Shown in pieces: positions 1-8,244 of a stretch of DNA of 64,000 nucleotides. The notes under the pieces were generated by a model. The model had not been told where the DNA came from. It made no database searches and saw only the letters and a program-made list of their open reading frames with translations. This stretch comes from an uncultured Marinicella sp. (GTDB lineage: Bacteria > Pseudomonadota > Gammaproteobacteria > Xanthomonadales > Marinicellaceae): NCBI GenBank assembly GCA_947502925.1, contig CANNBS010000003.1:124001-188000 (forward strand), written 5' to 3'. The translations under genes were made by a program, and so were the position numbers. How positions within the stretch are numbered: position 1 is the stretch's first letter; every line of letters begins with the position of its first letter.

Positions 1-381
1 ATGTTTTGGGTCGTTATGTTTAACAATGCCAGTTTAACGAATGTCTTTATGGATGCGCTGTGGATGATTGTTTGCCTGGCGGTCTATGCCGTGCCTTTTA
101 TTGCCATGATGTCCTTAAGCTCAGCGCTGGTGGGTTCGGCGGCTTTATCGGCCTTACTCGGTATCGGTTTTTATTTTATTGTCACTATTATTGTGTCGGT
201 GATGGGTTTTCAGTCGGATCAGCTGGCGGATGCGGTCTCGTATATTCTGCCGAATACCATGAAAAGCGAATTGTTGCTGTTTGAATTCGGCGGCCTGCTC
301 AAGGCGGTGATTGTGAACGGAATTTATACCGCCGTTTATTTATACGCCGGCTGGCTGATTTTTTCGCGGAGAGACATATGA
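1..381 (+). CDS. ABC-2 type transporter permease, C-terminal part
   Basis: Only the 3' end of this gene lies in the window; the methionine at position 1 need not be the start. The visible 126 residues hold about four hydrophobic segments and end in a short basic tail (FSRRDI), as expected for the membrane subunit of an ABC-2 exporter. The stop codon overlaps the start of the next gene by four bases (ATGA), and that gene encodes the matching ATPase, so the two probably form one exporter. The substrate cannot be told from the sequence. The family call rests on hydrophobicity and context rather than a diagnostic motif. Confidence 0.75.
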   Translation: MFWVVMFNNASLTNVFMDALWMIVCLAVYAVPFIAMMSLSSALVGSAALSALLGIGFYFIVTIIVSVMGFQSDQLADAVSYILPNTMKSELLLFEFGGLLKAVIVNGIYTAVYLYAGWLIFSRRDI

Positions 382-1304
382 ATTCAGAATTAGCGATAAC
401 AACCCGGCAACTGAGCAAACAATACGGCGCGCAATTTGCCGTACAGAATTTAGATGTCGAGATTAAAAAGAACATCACCACCGGTTTAATTGGTCCCAAC
501 GGTGCCGGTAAAACCACACTGATGTCGCTGATTTGCGGTTTTATTAAACCCAGTGACGGCACAGTTAATGTATTGGGACAAGAACCCAACGCCGCGGATT
601 TAAAAAGCCGTGTTTCGATTCTACCGCAGGATGCGCATTTTCTGAAATCACTGTCGGTTAAAGTGCAACTGACCATGCTGGCGGAATTACAGGGTTTTGC
701 CAAACAAGCCGCCCGCAAAGAGGCCTTGCGTGTGCTGGACCTGGTGGATTTAATTGAAGCCCAGAATAAACTCCCCGAGCAAATGAGCCACGGCATGCTG
801 AAACGCTGCGCCATTGCCCAGGCCTTAATGGGTGAACCGGAATTAATCTTACTCGATGAACCCACCGCCGGATTAGACCCAAGCACCACCGATAACATTA
901 AAGCCGTGATTAAAAACCTGCAAAACAAAGCCACCATAATGATCAGTTCGCACAACTTATCGGTGATTGAAGACCTCTGTCAGGAGGTGGTGATTCTCGA
1001 CAAAGGCCGCTTGCATGCGCATCATGAAATTGATCAAATCGTCGTGAAGCAACAAGCGTTAACAATTAAGCTATCGGACCATCCAACCGCTGAACAGGTG
1101 ACCCAGTTAAAAAATACCCAATGGGTGACAGACATCAAAGTCGGCAAACCCGGCAGTTGTGTGATGGTGGTCTATTACGACCCACAACAAACCGACGGCA
1201 TCGAAATCAGTTTATTACAGGTACTCAAAGACATGAACATGGGCTACCGGGAATTCACCAAAGGCGAACGCCTGCAGGAATATATGACCGATAACTTTAA
1301 GTAA
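378..1304 (+). CDS. ABC transporter ATP-binding protein
   Basis: Cytoplasmic ATPase that would power the permease encoded just upstream. Walker A is GPNGAGKTT (residues 39-47) and Walker B is LILLDEP with D160-E161, followed by the D-loop AGLD and a switch histidine in ISSHNLS. The ABC signature is degenerate: MSHGMLKR (136-143) stands where LSGGQ-R is normal, with only S and G kept. At 308 residues it is a typical single-domain exporter ATPase with a C-terminal extension. It is translationally coupled to the upstream permease by an ATGA overlap. It probably belongs to the ABC-2 group (CcmA/YhaQ-like); the cargo is unknown. Confidence 0.93.
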   Translation: MNSELAITTRQLSKQYGAQFAVQNLDVEIKKNITTGLIGPNGAGKTTLMSLICGFIKPSDGTVNVLGQEPNAADLKSRVSILPQDAHFLKSLSVKVQLTMLAELQGFAKQAARKEALRVLDLVDLIEAQNKLPEQMSHGMLKRCAIAQALMGEPELILLDEPTAGLDPSTTDNIKAVIKNLQNKATIMISSHNLSVIEDLCQEVVILDKGRLHAHHEIDQIVVKQQALTIKLSDHPTAEQVTQLKNTQWVTDIKVGKPGSCVMVVYYDPQQTDGIEISLLQVLKDMNMGYREFTKGERLQEYMTDNFK

Positions 1305-1312
1305 GGACAGGT

Positions 1313-1609
1313 ATGGATGTCATATATTTATACGCTGATTTCCTAAAATACTTTCTGGCGCTGATTGTGGTCGGCATTAGTTTAAAATATCGATTTGTCG
1401 ATCCGGCCAAAAAAGAGCCGGTCTATCTAATGGGCAAGAAAGTCGGTCGCCACCAGATCACCGGCTTCGCCACCATTGCCTTTCTCGGTGTAATCATTCA
1501 ACTGGTGGCCAATACCGTCAAAGGCCTTGAAGATTTATCCTTTTTCCAGGACCCCGTCATCACCACCGGCTTCGGCGCCGCTTGTTTGATTTTGGTAACC
1601 GCGAAATGA
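1313..1609 (+). CDS. Small hypothetical membrane protein
   Basis: A 98-residue protein starting 8 bp after the ABC ATPase, preceded by an AAGGACAGG Shine-Dalgarno-like stretch. It has an N-terminal hydrophobic helix (about residues 10-25) and two more hydrophobic stretches near residues 50-67 and 80-96, with the basic patch KKVGRHQ between them. I do not recognise a family. The tight spacing suggests co-transcription with the exporter genes, so it may be an accessory membrane subunit, but that is inference. Confidence 0.6.
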   Translation: MDVIYLYADFLKYFLALIVVGISLKYRFVDPAKKEPVYLMGKKVGRHQITGFATIAFLGVIIQLVANTVKGLEDLSFFQDPVITTGFGAACLILVTAK

Positions 1610-1622
1610 TTAAACGACGTCA

Positions 1623-1671
1623 GTCGTCCCGAGCGAAGTCGAGGGACCTCCTAACGCAACCAATATCTCAA
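1623..1671 (+). repeat. Dispersed repeat, copy 1 (CCCGAGC...GTCGAGGGA type)
   Basis: About 49 bp in the gap after the small membrane gene that closely matches 2689-2738: both begin GTCRTCCCGAGC, continue with AAGTCGAGGGA or CAGTCGAGGGA, then MCTCCT and ACGC or GACGC, and end in ATCTCAA. The core has TCCC and GGGA ends and can form a short imperfect hairpin. The two copies bracket the CAAX-protease gene in the same orientation. Confidence 0.6.
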
Positions 1672-1696
1672 TAAAAACGAACATTTATAACCCCCA

Positions 1697-2677
1697 ATGC
1701 CATCTGATAACAAACCCCTTTATTCCGAATCTCAACAAGTCACCTGGCTAAAAACCGCCTGGCGGAGTTTCGGTTATTTTTTATTATATTTTATTGCAGT
1801 GAGTTTGCTAACTTTGCTGACCACTTCATTTAAGCTCTACACCGCAGAAACCGGCTTTCACTTTAAACCAGACGACCAGGCTGCGGTTGAAAAATTTATT
1901 GCCGAAGCCCAGCAAAAATATAATCTGTCCGACAGTGAATTTATACTCAGGGAAACCTCAGGCAAATACAACACTTTGGTGGTGAAGCTGACCAAACCCA
2001 CAGTTGAGCATGACAATGAATTATTGATCTATGATCTTCATAATAATGAGCTGCTGATAATCGATTATGATAAAGCCTTCACGATGAATAATCAGACTTC
2101 GATGACGCCTAAGTTTATTGGTCTGTATGCGTTGCTGAGTCTGTTGATTTTTATTTATTGGTACAAAAAATACGGTCACATTAGTTCAACGATAAACTCG
2201 ATATCCGTCTGGCCAGGTAAAGCATTAAATATCGCTGTCTGGGTGGTTGCCCTGGTTATCGTTTTACAAATTTATGCCTGGTTGGTAAGCCTTATGGGTC
2301 TTGAATTACAGTCAGATGTGATGCAACTCCGCAGCCTGTTTTTAAATCAGCCGATACACTATCTGATGATGGTCGTGATACTGGCACCGATTCAGGAAGA
2401 GCTGGTGTTCCGCGGTATCATGCTGCGCTTATTTATCAACCAGAATCAAGCCCTGATCGGCACGCTATGGACAAGCGCCTTATTCGCTGCACTTCACCAG
2501 CTACAATTAATCGGCCTACCACTCATCGATCGCGTCCATAATTTCGTATTTATTTTCGCATTATCCCTGATGCTCAGCCACATCTACCTCAAACACCGCC
2601 ACATCACCGCCCCGATATTTGCCCATGCACTGTTTAACTTATTGATGACGGCGCTGATGGTTGTTTTTCCCACCTAA
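1697..2677 (+). CDS. CPBP-family intramembrane metalloprotease (CAAX protease-like)
   Basis: A 326-residue multi-pass inner-membrane protein with the three CPBP (Abi) motifs: E234-E235-xxx-R239 (EELVFR), FAALH with H267, and H310-xxx-N314 (HALFN), which are the expected zinc and catalytic residues. One TM helix lies near the N-terminus (about 24-45), followed by an extracytoplasmic region of about 90 residues and then a bundle of helices carrying the motifs. Bacterial members are mostly uncharacterised; some process bacteriocins or prenylated-type substrates, others give self-immunity. No bacteriocin-like gene is next to it. It is flanked by two copies of a short dispersed repeat. Confidence 0.88.
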   Translation: MPSDNKPLYSESQQVTWLKTAWRSFGYFLLYFIAVSLLTLLTTSFKLYTAETGFHFKPDDQAAVEKFIAEAQQKYNLSDSEFILRETSGKYNTLVVKLTKPTVEHDNELLIYDLHNNELLIIDYDKAFTMNNQTSMTPKFIGLYALLSLLIFIYWYKKYGHISSTINSISVWPGKALNIAVWVVALVIVLQIYAWLVSLMGLELQSDVMQLRSLFLNQPIHYLMMVVILAPIQEELVFRGIMLRLFINQNQALIGTLWTSALFAALHQLQLIGLPLIDRVHNFVFIFALSLMLSHIYLKHRHITAPIFAHALFNLLMTALMVVFPT

Positions 2678-2688
2678 AAACAAAGAAA

Positions 2689-2738
2689 GTCATCCCGAGC
2701 ACAGTCGAGGGATCTCCTGACGCTAAAAGAAATCTCAA
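2689..2738 (+). repeat. Dispersed repeat, copy 2 (CCCGAGC...GTCGAGGGA type)
   Basis: Second copy of the element at 1623-1671, starting 11 bp after the CAAX-protease stop. It is in the same orientation, with substitutions spread along its length. No obvious target duplication or coding content. Confidence 0.6.
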
Positions 2739-2920
2739 AACATTGCGACGCCTTCAAGCTTGTTTAGTCTGACAACGACATAATAAGTCGCAGACAGTTG
2801 TGCACTGATCGCATAATTATTGTACAAAGGCAATTGATTGAATAGTATAGCTATTAAGTTCAGTAAAAATAGTATGGACAGTAAATAGCCAATTTTAATT
2901 ATATTTAGGAGAACAATGAC

Positions 2921-3892
2921 ATGAAAGTATTCTACTTTATTATACTCAGTTTATTTATAGGCACAGCATACGGTCAACGGGTCGGAAATATCAGTGAAGG
3001 CATGTGGTATAACCCAGATGCGTCAGGACGAGGGATTACCATTGAAATCCAGAATGGTGTGATTGTAGCTACCTATTTTGGTTATCAAAATAATGGTGAT
3101 GCCATTTGGTGGCAGGGTGTAGCCACGGAATCAGTGACCAATCAATTCGACGGTGATTTCATTGCTCTACAAAATGGACAATGTGTCGGTTGTGGCTTTA
3201 CTCAACCGGAATTAAATGAAACGGATTCCATTGGCGCATTTACTTTCAGGTTTCTTAATTCAAATGAGTTGCTATTGGATTGGGCTGGTGGCAGCGAGCA
3301 TTTAGTTAAATATGATTTTGGCTACGGTAATGTACTGGACTATGCATACGGTTTATGGATGGTCAGTGGCTTCTTTAATGACATGGCCAGTATTGGTGAA
3401 GAGGTCATTTTGTTTTACGAAGAGTCGGTTACTGAGGATGGAAATCGTTTTTTAATTGGTAATCGTAGCGGTTACCAGAACACCACAAAATACATCGCAG
3501 TGGCGATGACCTTTGATGGTGGACTTGATGGTCGGAATGCAGTTTCAATTTTGTTGGATTCATCAACAAGTTACAACCGGTTTTATATTGTTAATATTAC
3601 AGAAAATGGTTTAGAAGGACGCTCCTGGCTTTATCGAAAGGACGAAGAACCCTCCGGTTCTGGTTTATTAACCAAAGCTCACAAACATTGGGATAAATAT
3701 GAATTGAGCGCACGAATGGGTCAACTGAAGACTGAATCAGTCACTAAAGCAATTAAAAACCATGACCAAATTGATGATGAATATTATCAATTGATACAAT
3801 TTAATAAGCAACAAGCATCAGACTATCCAAGTATCGATCAAGCATTTGAAGAAGCAAATAAGTTACTACAACAGATAAAATCTAAGCAATAA
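2921..3892 (+). CDS. Secreted hypothetical protein with WYNPxxSGRG repeat-type domain
   Basis: A 323-residue protein with a clear signal peptide (hydrophobic to about residue 18, ending AYGQ). The mature part opens with GMWYNPDASGRG, followed by a tryptophan- and glycine-rich beta-type segment (GDAIWWQG). This pattern (W[YF]-[ND]-P-x-x-S-G-[RH]-G) recurs in exported gammaproteobacterial proteins of unknown function; a second, more diverged unit near residues 143-230 may be a repeat. The last 60 residues are charged and probably helical. Two cysteines form CVGC. The start is supported by AGGAG about 10 bp upstream. Function unknown. Confidence 0.7.
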   Translation: MKVFYFIILSLFIGTAYGQRVGNISEGMWYNPDASGRGITIEIQNGVIVATYFGYQNNGDAIWWQGVATESVTNQFDGDFIALQNGQCVGCGFTQPELNETDSIGAFTFRFLNSNELLLDWAGGSEHLVKYDFGYGNVLDYAYGLWMVSGFFNDMASIGEEVILFYEESVTEDGNRFLIGNRSGYQNTTKYIAVAMTFDGGLDGRNAVSILLDSSTSYNRFYIVNITENGLEGRSWLYRKDEEPSGSGLLTKAHKHWDKYELSARMGQLKTESVTKAIKNHDQIDDEYYQLIQFNKQQASDYPSIDQAFEEANKLLQQIKSKQ

Positions 3893-3902
3893 AATTTAAG
3901 TT

Positions 3903-3954
3903 GATACTTTCAGTTTATTTTAGATATTTTTATATTGAGTAGGCTGAAAGTATC
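3903..3954. terminator. Long inverted repeat, possible terminator
   Basis: GATACTTTCAG (3903-3913) is the exact reverse complement of CTGAAAGTATC (3944-3954), with a 30-nt AT-rich loop. It lies 10 bp after the stop of the secreted protein and is followed by a T-rich stretch. It could end that transcript; the large loop makes this less than certain. Confidence 0.4.
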
Positions 3955-4089
3955 TTTCTATAAAGAACGTTATATATTTCTCTATTTAGAAACAAGTTGT
4001 TAAAAAGTCTTAAAAAACCAAACCACATTACACATTGCCTTTTGCTGATGAATTGATTACATTAAATCAATGTTTTTTTCAAAGTACTT

Positions 4090-7000
4090 ATGGATATCCA
4101 ACAATACCTCAGCTCAGTCACAAGCCGCTTTAATTCCGGTATTTCAGGCGAGCATAGTTACCGCAGTGATTTAGAACAACTCATTAGAACACTGGTACCC
4201 GGCGTTGATATTACCAACGAACCTTCAAAAGTCACCGCTTGTGGTAACCCGGATTATGTGATTACCCGAAAGAAAATCCCGATTGGATTTATTGAAGCCA
4301 AAGACATCGGAAAAGACCTCAACAGTAAAACCTACAAAGAACAATTTACCCGTTATAAAGAAGCATTGGATAACTTAATCATTACGGATTACCTGTGGTT
4401 TCAGTTTTATCAGCAGGGTGAACTGGTACATGAAATCAGGATTGCTGATATCGAAAACTATAAAGTGATCCCCAATCCCCAGCAATTCGAACATTTCTCA
4501 ATTCTTATCGTTGAGTTCTGTCGCTATATCAGTCAAACCATTAAATCGCCACAAAAACTGGCGGAAATGATGGCCGGTAAAGCTAAGTTATTGCAAAATA
4601 TTATTGCTGAGGCCGTTACCGCCGATGAAAAAGCCGACGAAGTCAGTCAGCAGGACACCTGGCTTATTAATCAGTATAAAACCTTTAAACGGATGCTGAT
4701 TCATGACCTGATGCCTCGGCAGTTTGCGGATATCTATGCCCAAACAGTGGCTTATGGCATGTTTGCCGCGCGTTTGCATGATGACACACTCGATGATTTC
4801 AGCCGTCAGGAAGCGGCTGAACTGATTCCAAAATCCAATCCATTTCTACGGCGATTATTCAGCGAGATTGCCGGACCGGATATTGATGAACGGATTGTTA
4901 AAATTGTCGATAATCTGGCTGAAGTCTTTCGCGCCACTGACATCAAAAAACTATTAAAGAATTTTGGTAAAGCCACCCAAACCCAAGACCCAATTATTCA
5001 CTTCTACGAAACATTCTTAGCTGCTTATAACCCGAAACTCAGGAAATCCCGAGGCGTTTGGTACACACCGGAGCCGGTGGTTAAGTTTATTGTTCGGGCT
5101 GTGGACGATGTTTTAAAAACTGAATTTGGTTTAAAAGATGGTCTGGCCGATACCACAAAAACCACGATAAAGATCGATTCAGACACACCCGATAAACGCC
5201 AAAGCAGCGGTTACAAGCAAATTGAAAAAGAAGTCCATAAGGTGCAGATTTTGGATCCCGCCACCGGAACCGGAACATTTCTGGCTGAAGTGGTGCGCTA
5301 TATTCACGAACAGAAATTTAAGTCAATGCAAGGTGTCTGGTCAGATTATGTGGAAAAGGACTTAATCCCACGGCTTAATGGCTTTGAAATATTGATGGCA
5401 TCCTATGCCATGGCGCATCTGAAACTCGATTTACTGTTAAAAGAAACCGGTTATGTGCCGAAAAAAGACCCTCGATTCAATGTTTATCTCACCAATTCCT
5501 TAGAAGAATACCACCCCGATACCGGTTCACTATTTAGTAACTGGCTGAGTGCCGAAGCCCGCGAAGCCAATCATATTAAACGCGATACCCCAGTTATGTG
5601 CGTGATTGGGAATCCGCCTTATTCCGGTGAAAGTGTAAATAAAGGCGAATGGATTATGAACCTGATGGAGGATTATAAAAAAGAACCGGGCGGTAAAGAA
5701 AAGCTTAAAGAACGTACTTCTAAATGGATTAACGATGATTATGTTAAGTTCTTAAGGTATGGTCAATACTTTATAGAAAAAAATGGTGAAGGTGTTTTAG
5801 CCTTTATTAATCCACACGGTTTCCTCGATAACCCGACTTTTCGTGGAATGCGCTGGAAATTACTGAAAACTTACGACACGATTTATACTATTGATTTACA
5901 TGGTAACGCCAAGAAAAAAGAAACCTGTCCTGATGGTTCAAAAGACGAAAATGTCTTTGATATTATGCAAGGAGTTGCAATTACAATTTTTGTTAAAAAA
6001 AGTAAAAAATGCCAAAGTCAATTAGCAAAAGTTAAACATTTTGATTTATTTGGTAAGAGAGAGTTTAAGTATGAATTTTTGAATAATAATAATTTATCAT
6101 CAATTGATTTCGATATTCTTGTAAATAAAGAGCCAATGTTCTATATGGTTCCAAAAGATTTAGAAAAAGAAGATGACTACAATAAAGGGTTTTCTTTGAA
6201 TGAATTGTTTATAATAAATGGAAATGGAATTACAACTGCTCACGATTCATTCGTAATTAAAACCTCAAAAAATGAGCTTCTTGAATGGTTTGAGGAATTT
6301 AGATCATCTTCAAGAGATGAGGATTTTCTTCACAAAAAATTCAAAGTTAAAAAGAAAAAAGGTTGGAATATTCTTGATGGTTACGACAATATTCGTAATG
6401 TTGAGAATTTAAATGTTTTTATTAAAAAAATTCGATACAGACCATTTGATGATGGGTATATTTTTTATGAAGATAAATTAGTTTGGAGGACGGCTAGAAA
6501 GGTAATGGATAATTATATTGGTGATAATATTGGTTTATTATCAACAAAAGCATTTAAAGACGATTCATTTTCCCATGCTTTTATAACCAACATAATTTCT
6601 GAAGCAATTTTTTTATCGTCTCAGACTGGTTCTAACGCCATGAACCTTCCGTTGTACGTATATCCGAAAAATCATGGTGATTTAATAGAAGAAAGCACAA
6701 GAGTTCCCAATTTAGATTCTGAAATTATTAAGGTCATTGCTGATATTCTCAGTCTTGAGTTCTTCCCAGAAGAACCCGAGGAATATAATGTTAGTTTGGC
6801 CGAAAGCCCTGAGGTCGGTGGTGACTGCCAATCTTATTTCACACCATTGAATCTGTTGGACTATATTTATGCAGTATTACATTCCTTTAAATATCGAGAA
6901 AAATACAAAGAATTTCTAAAAATAGATTTCCCGCGTGTACCTTATCCCAAAGACAAAAACACTTTCTGGCAATTGGTTAAACTTGGTGGCGAAATCCGTT

Positions 7001-7353
7001 TATTGCATCTGATGGAAAGTCCGCTGATGGATAAACTCATCACAAGTTATCCGAAAGATGGAGATAATAAAGTTACTCGTAAAATGACCAAAGCCAGTAT
7101 CGGCTTTGAAGCGGATAAAGACAATCCGGGTTTTGGTAAAGTCTGGATTAATGATGACCAGTACTTCGATGGTGTGCCTAAGCTCGCGTGGGAATTTTAT
7201 ATCGGTGGCTACCAACCGGCGCAAAAATGGTTGAAAGACCGTAAAGACCGAATCCTCAGTTATGAAGATATTAACCACTACCAAAAAATCATCGTCGCCC
7301 TGACTGAAACCGACCGGCTAATGAAAGAGATTGATGAGATAGAGATTGAGTAA
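4090..7353 (+). CDS. Single-chain restriction-modification enzyme, type IIG/ISP-like
   Basis: A 1087-residue protein joining nuclease, methyltransferase and specificity regions. The N-terminus has a PD-(D/E)XK nuclease motif, P54-D55 then E69-A-K71. The N6-adenine methylase part has WYTPEPVV (324-331), motif I DPATGTGTF (389-397) and motif IV NPPY (508-511). The C-terminal 430 residues resemble the specificity region of type ISP enzymes such as LlaBIII (YIGGYQPAQKWLKDRK near the end). Type ISP enzymes carry a helicase between nuclease and methylase; no helicase motifs are visible here, so this is closer to a type IIG layout. Bases from about 5980 to 6720, in the presumed recognition region, are markedly AT-rich, as often seen in exchanged specificity modules. 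No partner hsd genes are nearby. Confidence 0.87.
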   Translation: MDIQQYLSSVTSRFNSGISGEHSYRSDLEQLIRTLVPGVDITNEPSKVTACGNPDYVITRKKIPIGFIEAKDIGKDLNSKTYKEQFTRYKEALDNLIITDYLWFQFYQQGELVHEIRIADIENYKVIPNPQQFEHFSILIVEFCRYISQTIKSPQKLAEMMAGKAKLLQNIIAEAVTADEKADEVSQQDTWLINQYKTFKRMLIHDLMPRQFADIYAQTVAYGMFAARLHDDTLDDFSRQEAAELIPKSNPFLRRLFSEIAGPDIDERIVKIVDNLAEVFRATDIKKLLKNFGKATQTQDPIIHFYETFLAAYNPKLRKSRGVWYTPEPVVKFIVRAVDDVLKTEFGLKDGLADTTKTTIKIDSDTPDKRQSSGYKQIEKEVHKVQILDPATGTGTFLAEVVRYIHEQKFKSMQGVWSDYVEKDLIPRLNGFEILMASYAMAHLKLDLLLKETGYVPKKDPRFNVYLTNSLEEYHPDTGSLFSNWLSAEAREANHIKRDTPVMCVIGNPPYSGESVNKGEWIMNLMEDYKKEPGGKEKLKERTSKWINDDYVKFLRYGQYFIEKNGEGVLAFINPHGFLDNPTFRGMRWKLLKTYDTIYTIDLHGNAKKKETCPDGSKDENVFDIMQGVAITIFVKKSKKCQSQLAKVKHFDLFGKREFKYEFLNNNNLSSIDFDILVNKEPMFYMVPKDLEKEDDYNKGFSLNELFIINGNGITTAHDSFVIKTSKNELLEWFEEFRSSSRDEDFLHKKFKVKKKKGWNILDGYDNIRNVENLNVFIKKIRYRPFDDGYIFYEDKLVWRTARKVMDNYIGDNIGLLSTKAFKDDSFSHAFITNIISEAIFLSSQTGSNAMNLPLYVYPKNHGDLIEESTRVPNLDSEIIKVIADILSLEFFPEEPEEYNVSLAESPEVGGDCQSYFTPLNLLDYIYAVLHSFKYREKYKEFLKIDFPRVPYPKDKNTFWQLVKLGGEIRLLHLMESPLMDKLITSYPKDGDNKVTRKMTKASIGFEADKDNPGFGKVWINDDQYFDGVPKLAWEFYIGGYQPAQKWLKDRKDRILSYEDINHYQKIIVALTETDRLMKEIDEIEIE

Positions 7354-7768
7354 TATGGAAGCACGCATTAATTGATTACTATATTAGACAATGAAAAGCG
7401 ATATAACACCTGAACTTAAAGACCGTTTGATTGGCTCCAAAATGCTGTTTTTAAAAATTGAAAGAGAGTCTTTAAATCGTAGTAAAAATTAATTTCTTAG
7501 ATGATTTAATGTCGAGCTCATTTCATAAGAGGCTGATTAATCTTAAATTGTGAAATATTCATACTTTTAAATTCATCCCAACATGGATTATCCGGTCAAG
7601 CTGGATAATGTCACACAGGGTGGTTGTGAGTAATGTTTAGGTGCAGAAAGCAATTTTAAGAACAAACTATCACTCCAAAAGCCCCACGGGTAATTAAAAC
7701 TTTTAGATTATGGTTTTTTAGTCCGGGATAACCGTTCAGAGGTTGTTTTGGCGCGGGAGTTACAAAAT

Positions 7769-7810
7769 CACAAACGCTCGTTAGTTAGCGCTAAGTAACG
7801 ACAGTTTGTG
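7769..7810. repeat. 42-bp imperfect palindrome
   Basis: CACAAAC (7769-7775) pairs with GTTTGTG (7804-7810), CGTTA with TAACG, and the centre TTAGCGCTAA is a perfect 10-bp palindrome; only a few internal bases mismatch. It ends exactly where the next inverted repeat begins. No attC-type consensus bases flank it. Confidence 0.65.
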
Positions 7811-7862
7811 ACAACAACATATCCTTGGCACATATTTATAAATGCCGAGTATATGTTGTTAT
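7811..7862. repeat. 52-bp hairpin, 18-bp stem, 12-nt loop
   Basis: Positions 7811-7830 pair with 7843-7862 in 18 of 20 positions (one G-T pair counted as paired): CAACATAT against ATATGTTG, then CTTGGCA against TGCCGAG, around a loop at 7831-7842. It directly abuts the preceding palindrome, so the two make a 94-bp double-hairpin block. The tail after the stem is not T-rich, so it does not look like an ordinary terminator. Confidence 0.65.
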
Positions 7863-7940
7863 TCTTCGAAGTTTATGAGTTTTGAATGGTTGTTTTGAAT
7901 GTATTTTATGAAAGTGACTGATTGACTTTTTAATATATAT

Positions 7941-8000
7941 GCCAATCAGACAGTTTACAATGCGCCAATTGGACGGTCTCAAATATGCCAATTAGACGGT
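7941..8000 (+). promoter_or_regulatory. Three tandem 14-bp motifs at 23-bp spacing
   Basis: GCCAATCAGACAGT (7941), GCCAATTGGACGGT (7964) and GCCAATTAGACGGT (7987) start exactly 23 bp apart, in one orientation. A looser relative (CATTGGACAGGT) ends at 8237, just before the fic start, and ACCAATTAGACGG recurs at 9158-9170 downstream of fic. They could be operators for a regulator of fic, or the multiple subterminal repeats of a lost IS21-like insertion sequence; sequence alone does not decide. Confidence 0.5.
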
Positions 8001-8044
8001 GCTGAAGCGACTCATTTATCATTAGTATATTTCTGTATTTTAAG

Positions 8045-8102
8045 TCAGGAGTTTGTAACCTTTCTCCCAAAGACGCTGTTTACCGGCCTTCGCCAGTAAG
8101 GT
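8045..8102 (+). repeat. Dispersed repeat copy A (ends in GCCGGC-CTTC hairpin)
   Basis: 58 bp related to 9207-9265: both start TCAGGA, contain AACCTT and AAAGAC, and end with CCGGCCTTCGCC and GGT. The 3' part can fold as a stem around a CTTC loop; this copy carries a mismatch (CCAGTA for CCGGTA). Copies A and B flank the fic gene in the same orientation. Confidence 0.55.
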
Positions 8103-8244
8103 CTTTCAGTAGAATTTGTTGAGAAGTGGGTCTTAACGGGTGGAGGGTGTGGTAAGCTTATTCATAAAGAGGCTTGGCAGATCTTTATAGTTATTTTGTT
8201 TTTATGTGTTTTTCTAAATATGTCTCATTGGACAGGTAAATTTT

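Larger units (their letters stand above)
7354..8244. other. Long non-coding interval between RM gene and fic
   Basis: 891 bp with no convincing gene. A 33-codon ORF (7391-7492, beginning MKSDITPELKDRL) has no clear ribosome-binding site and may be a remnant. A 7-bp perfect stem ATTATCC/GGATAAT lies at 7587-7609. The structured elements are the two abutting palindromes (7769-7862), three 23-bp-spaced motif copies (7941-8000) and a dispersed repeat (8045-8102), each listed separately. The remainder is AT-rich and featureless to me. Confidence 0.6.

Noticed and set aside
1..381. Complete small membrane protein starting at base 1
   Set aside because: The frame is open to the window edge and continues the ABC-2 permease pattern, so it is a truncated larger gene.
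7391..7492. 33-codon ORF after the RM gene
   Set aside because: No Shine-Dalgarno sequence, no recognisable domain and too short to support alone; mentioned only in the interval description.
7769..7862. Integron attC site
   Set aside because: The region is palindromic, but I find no RYYYAAC/GTTRRRY ends in the right places and no integron integrase or cassette array in the window.
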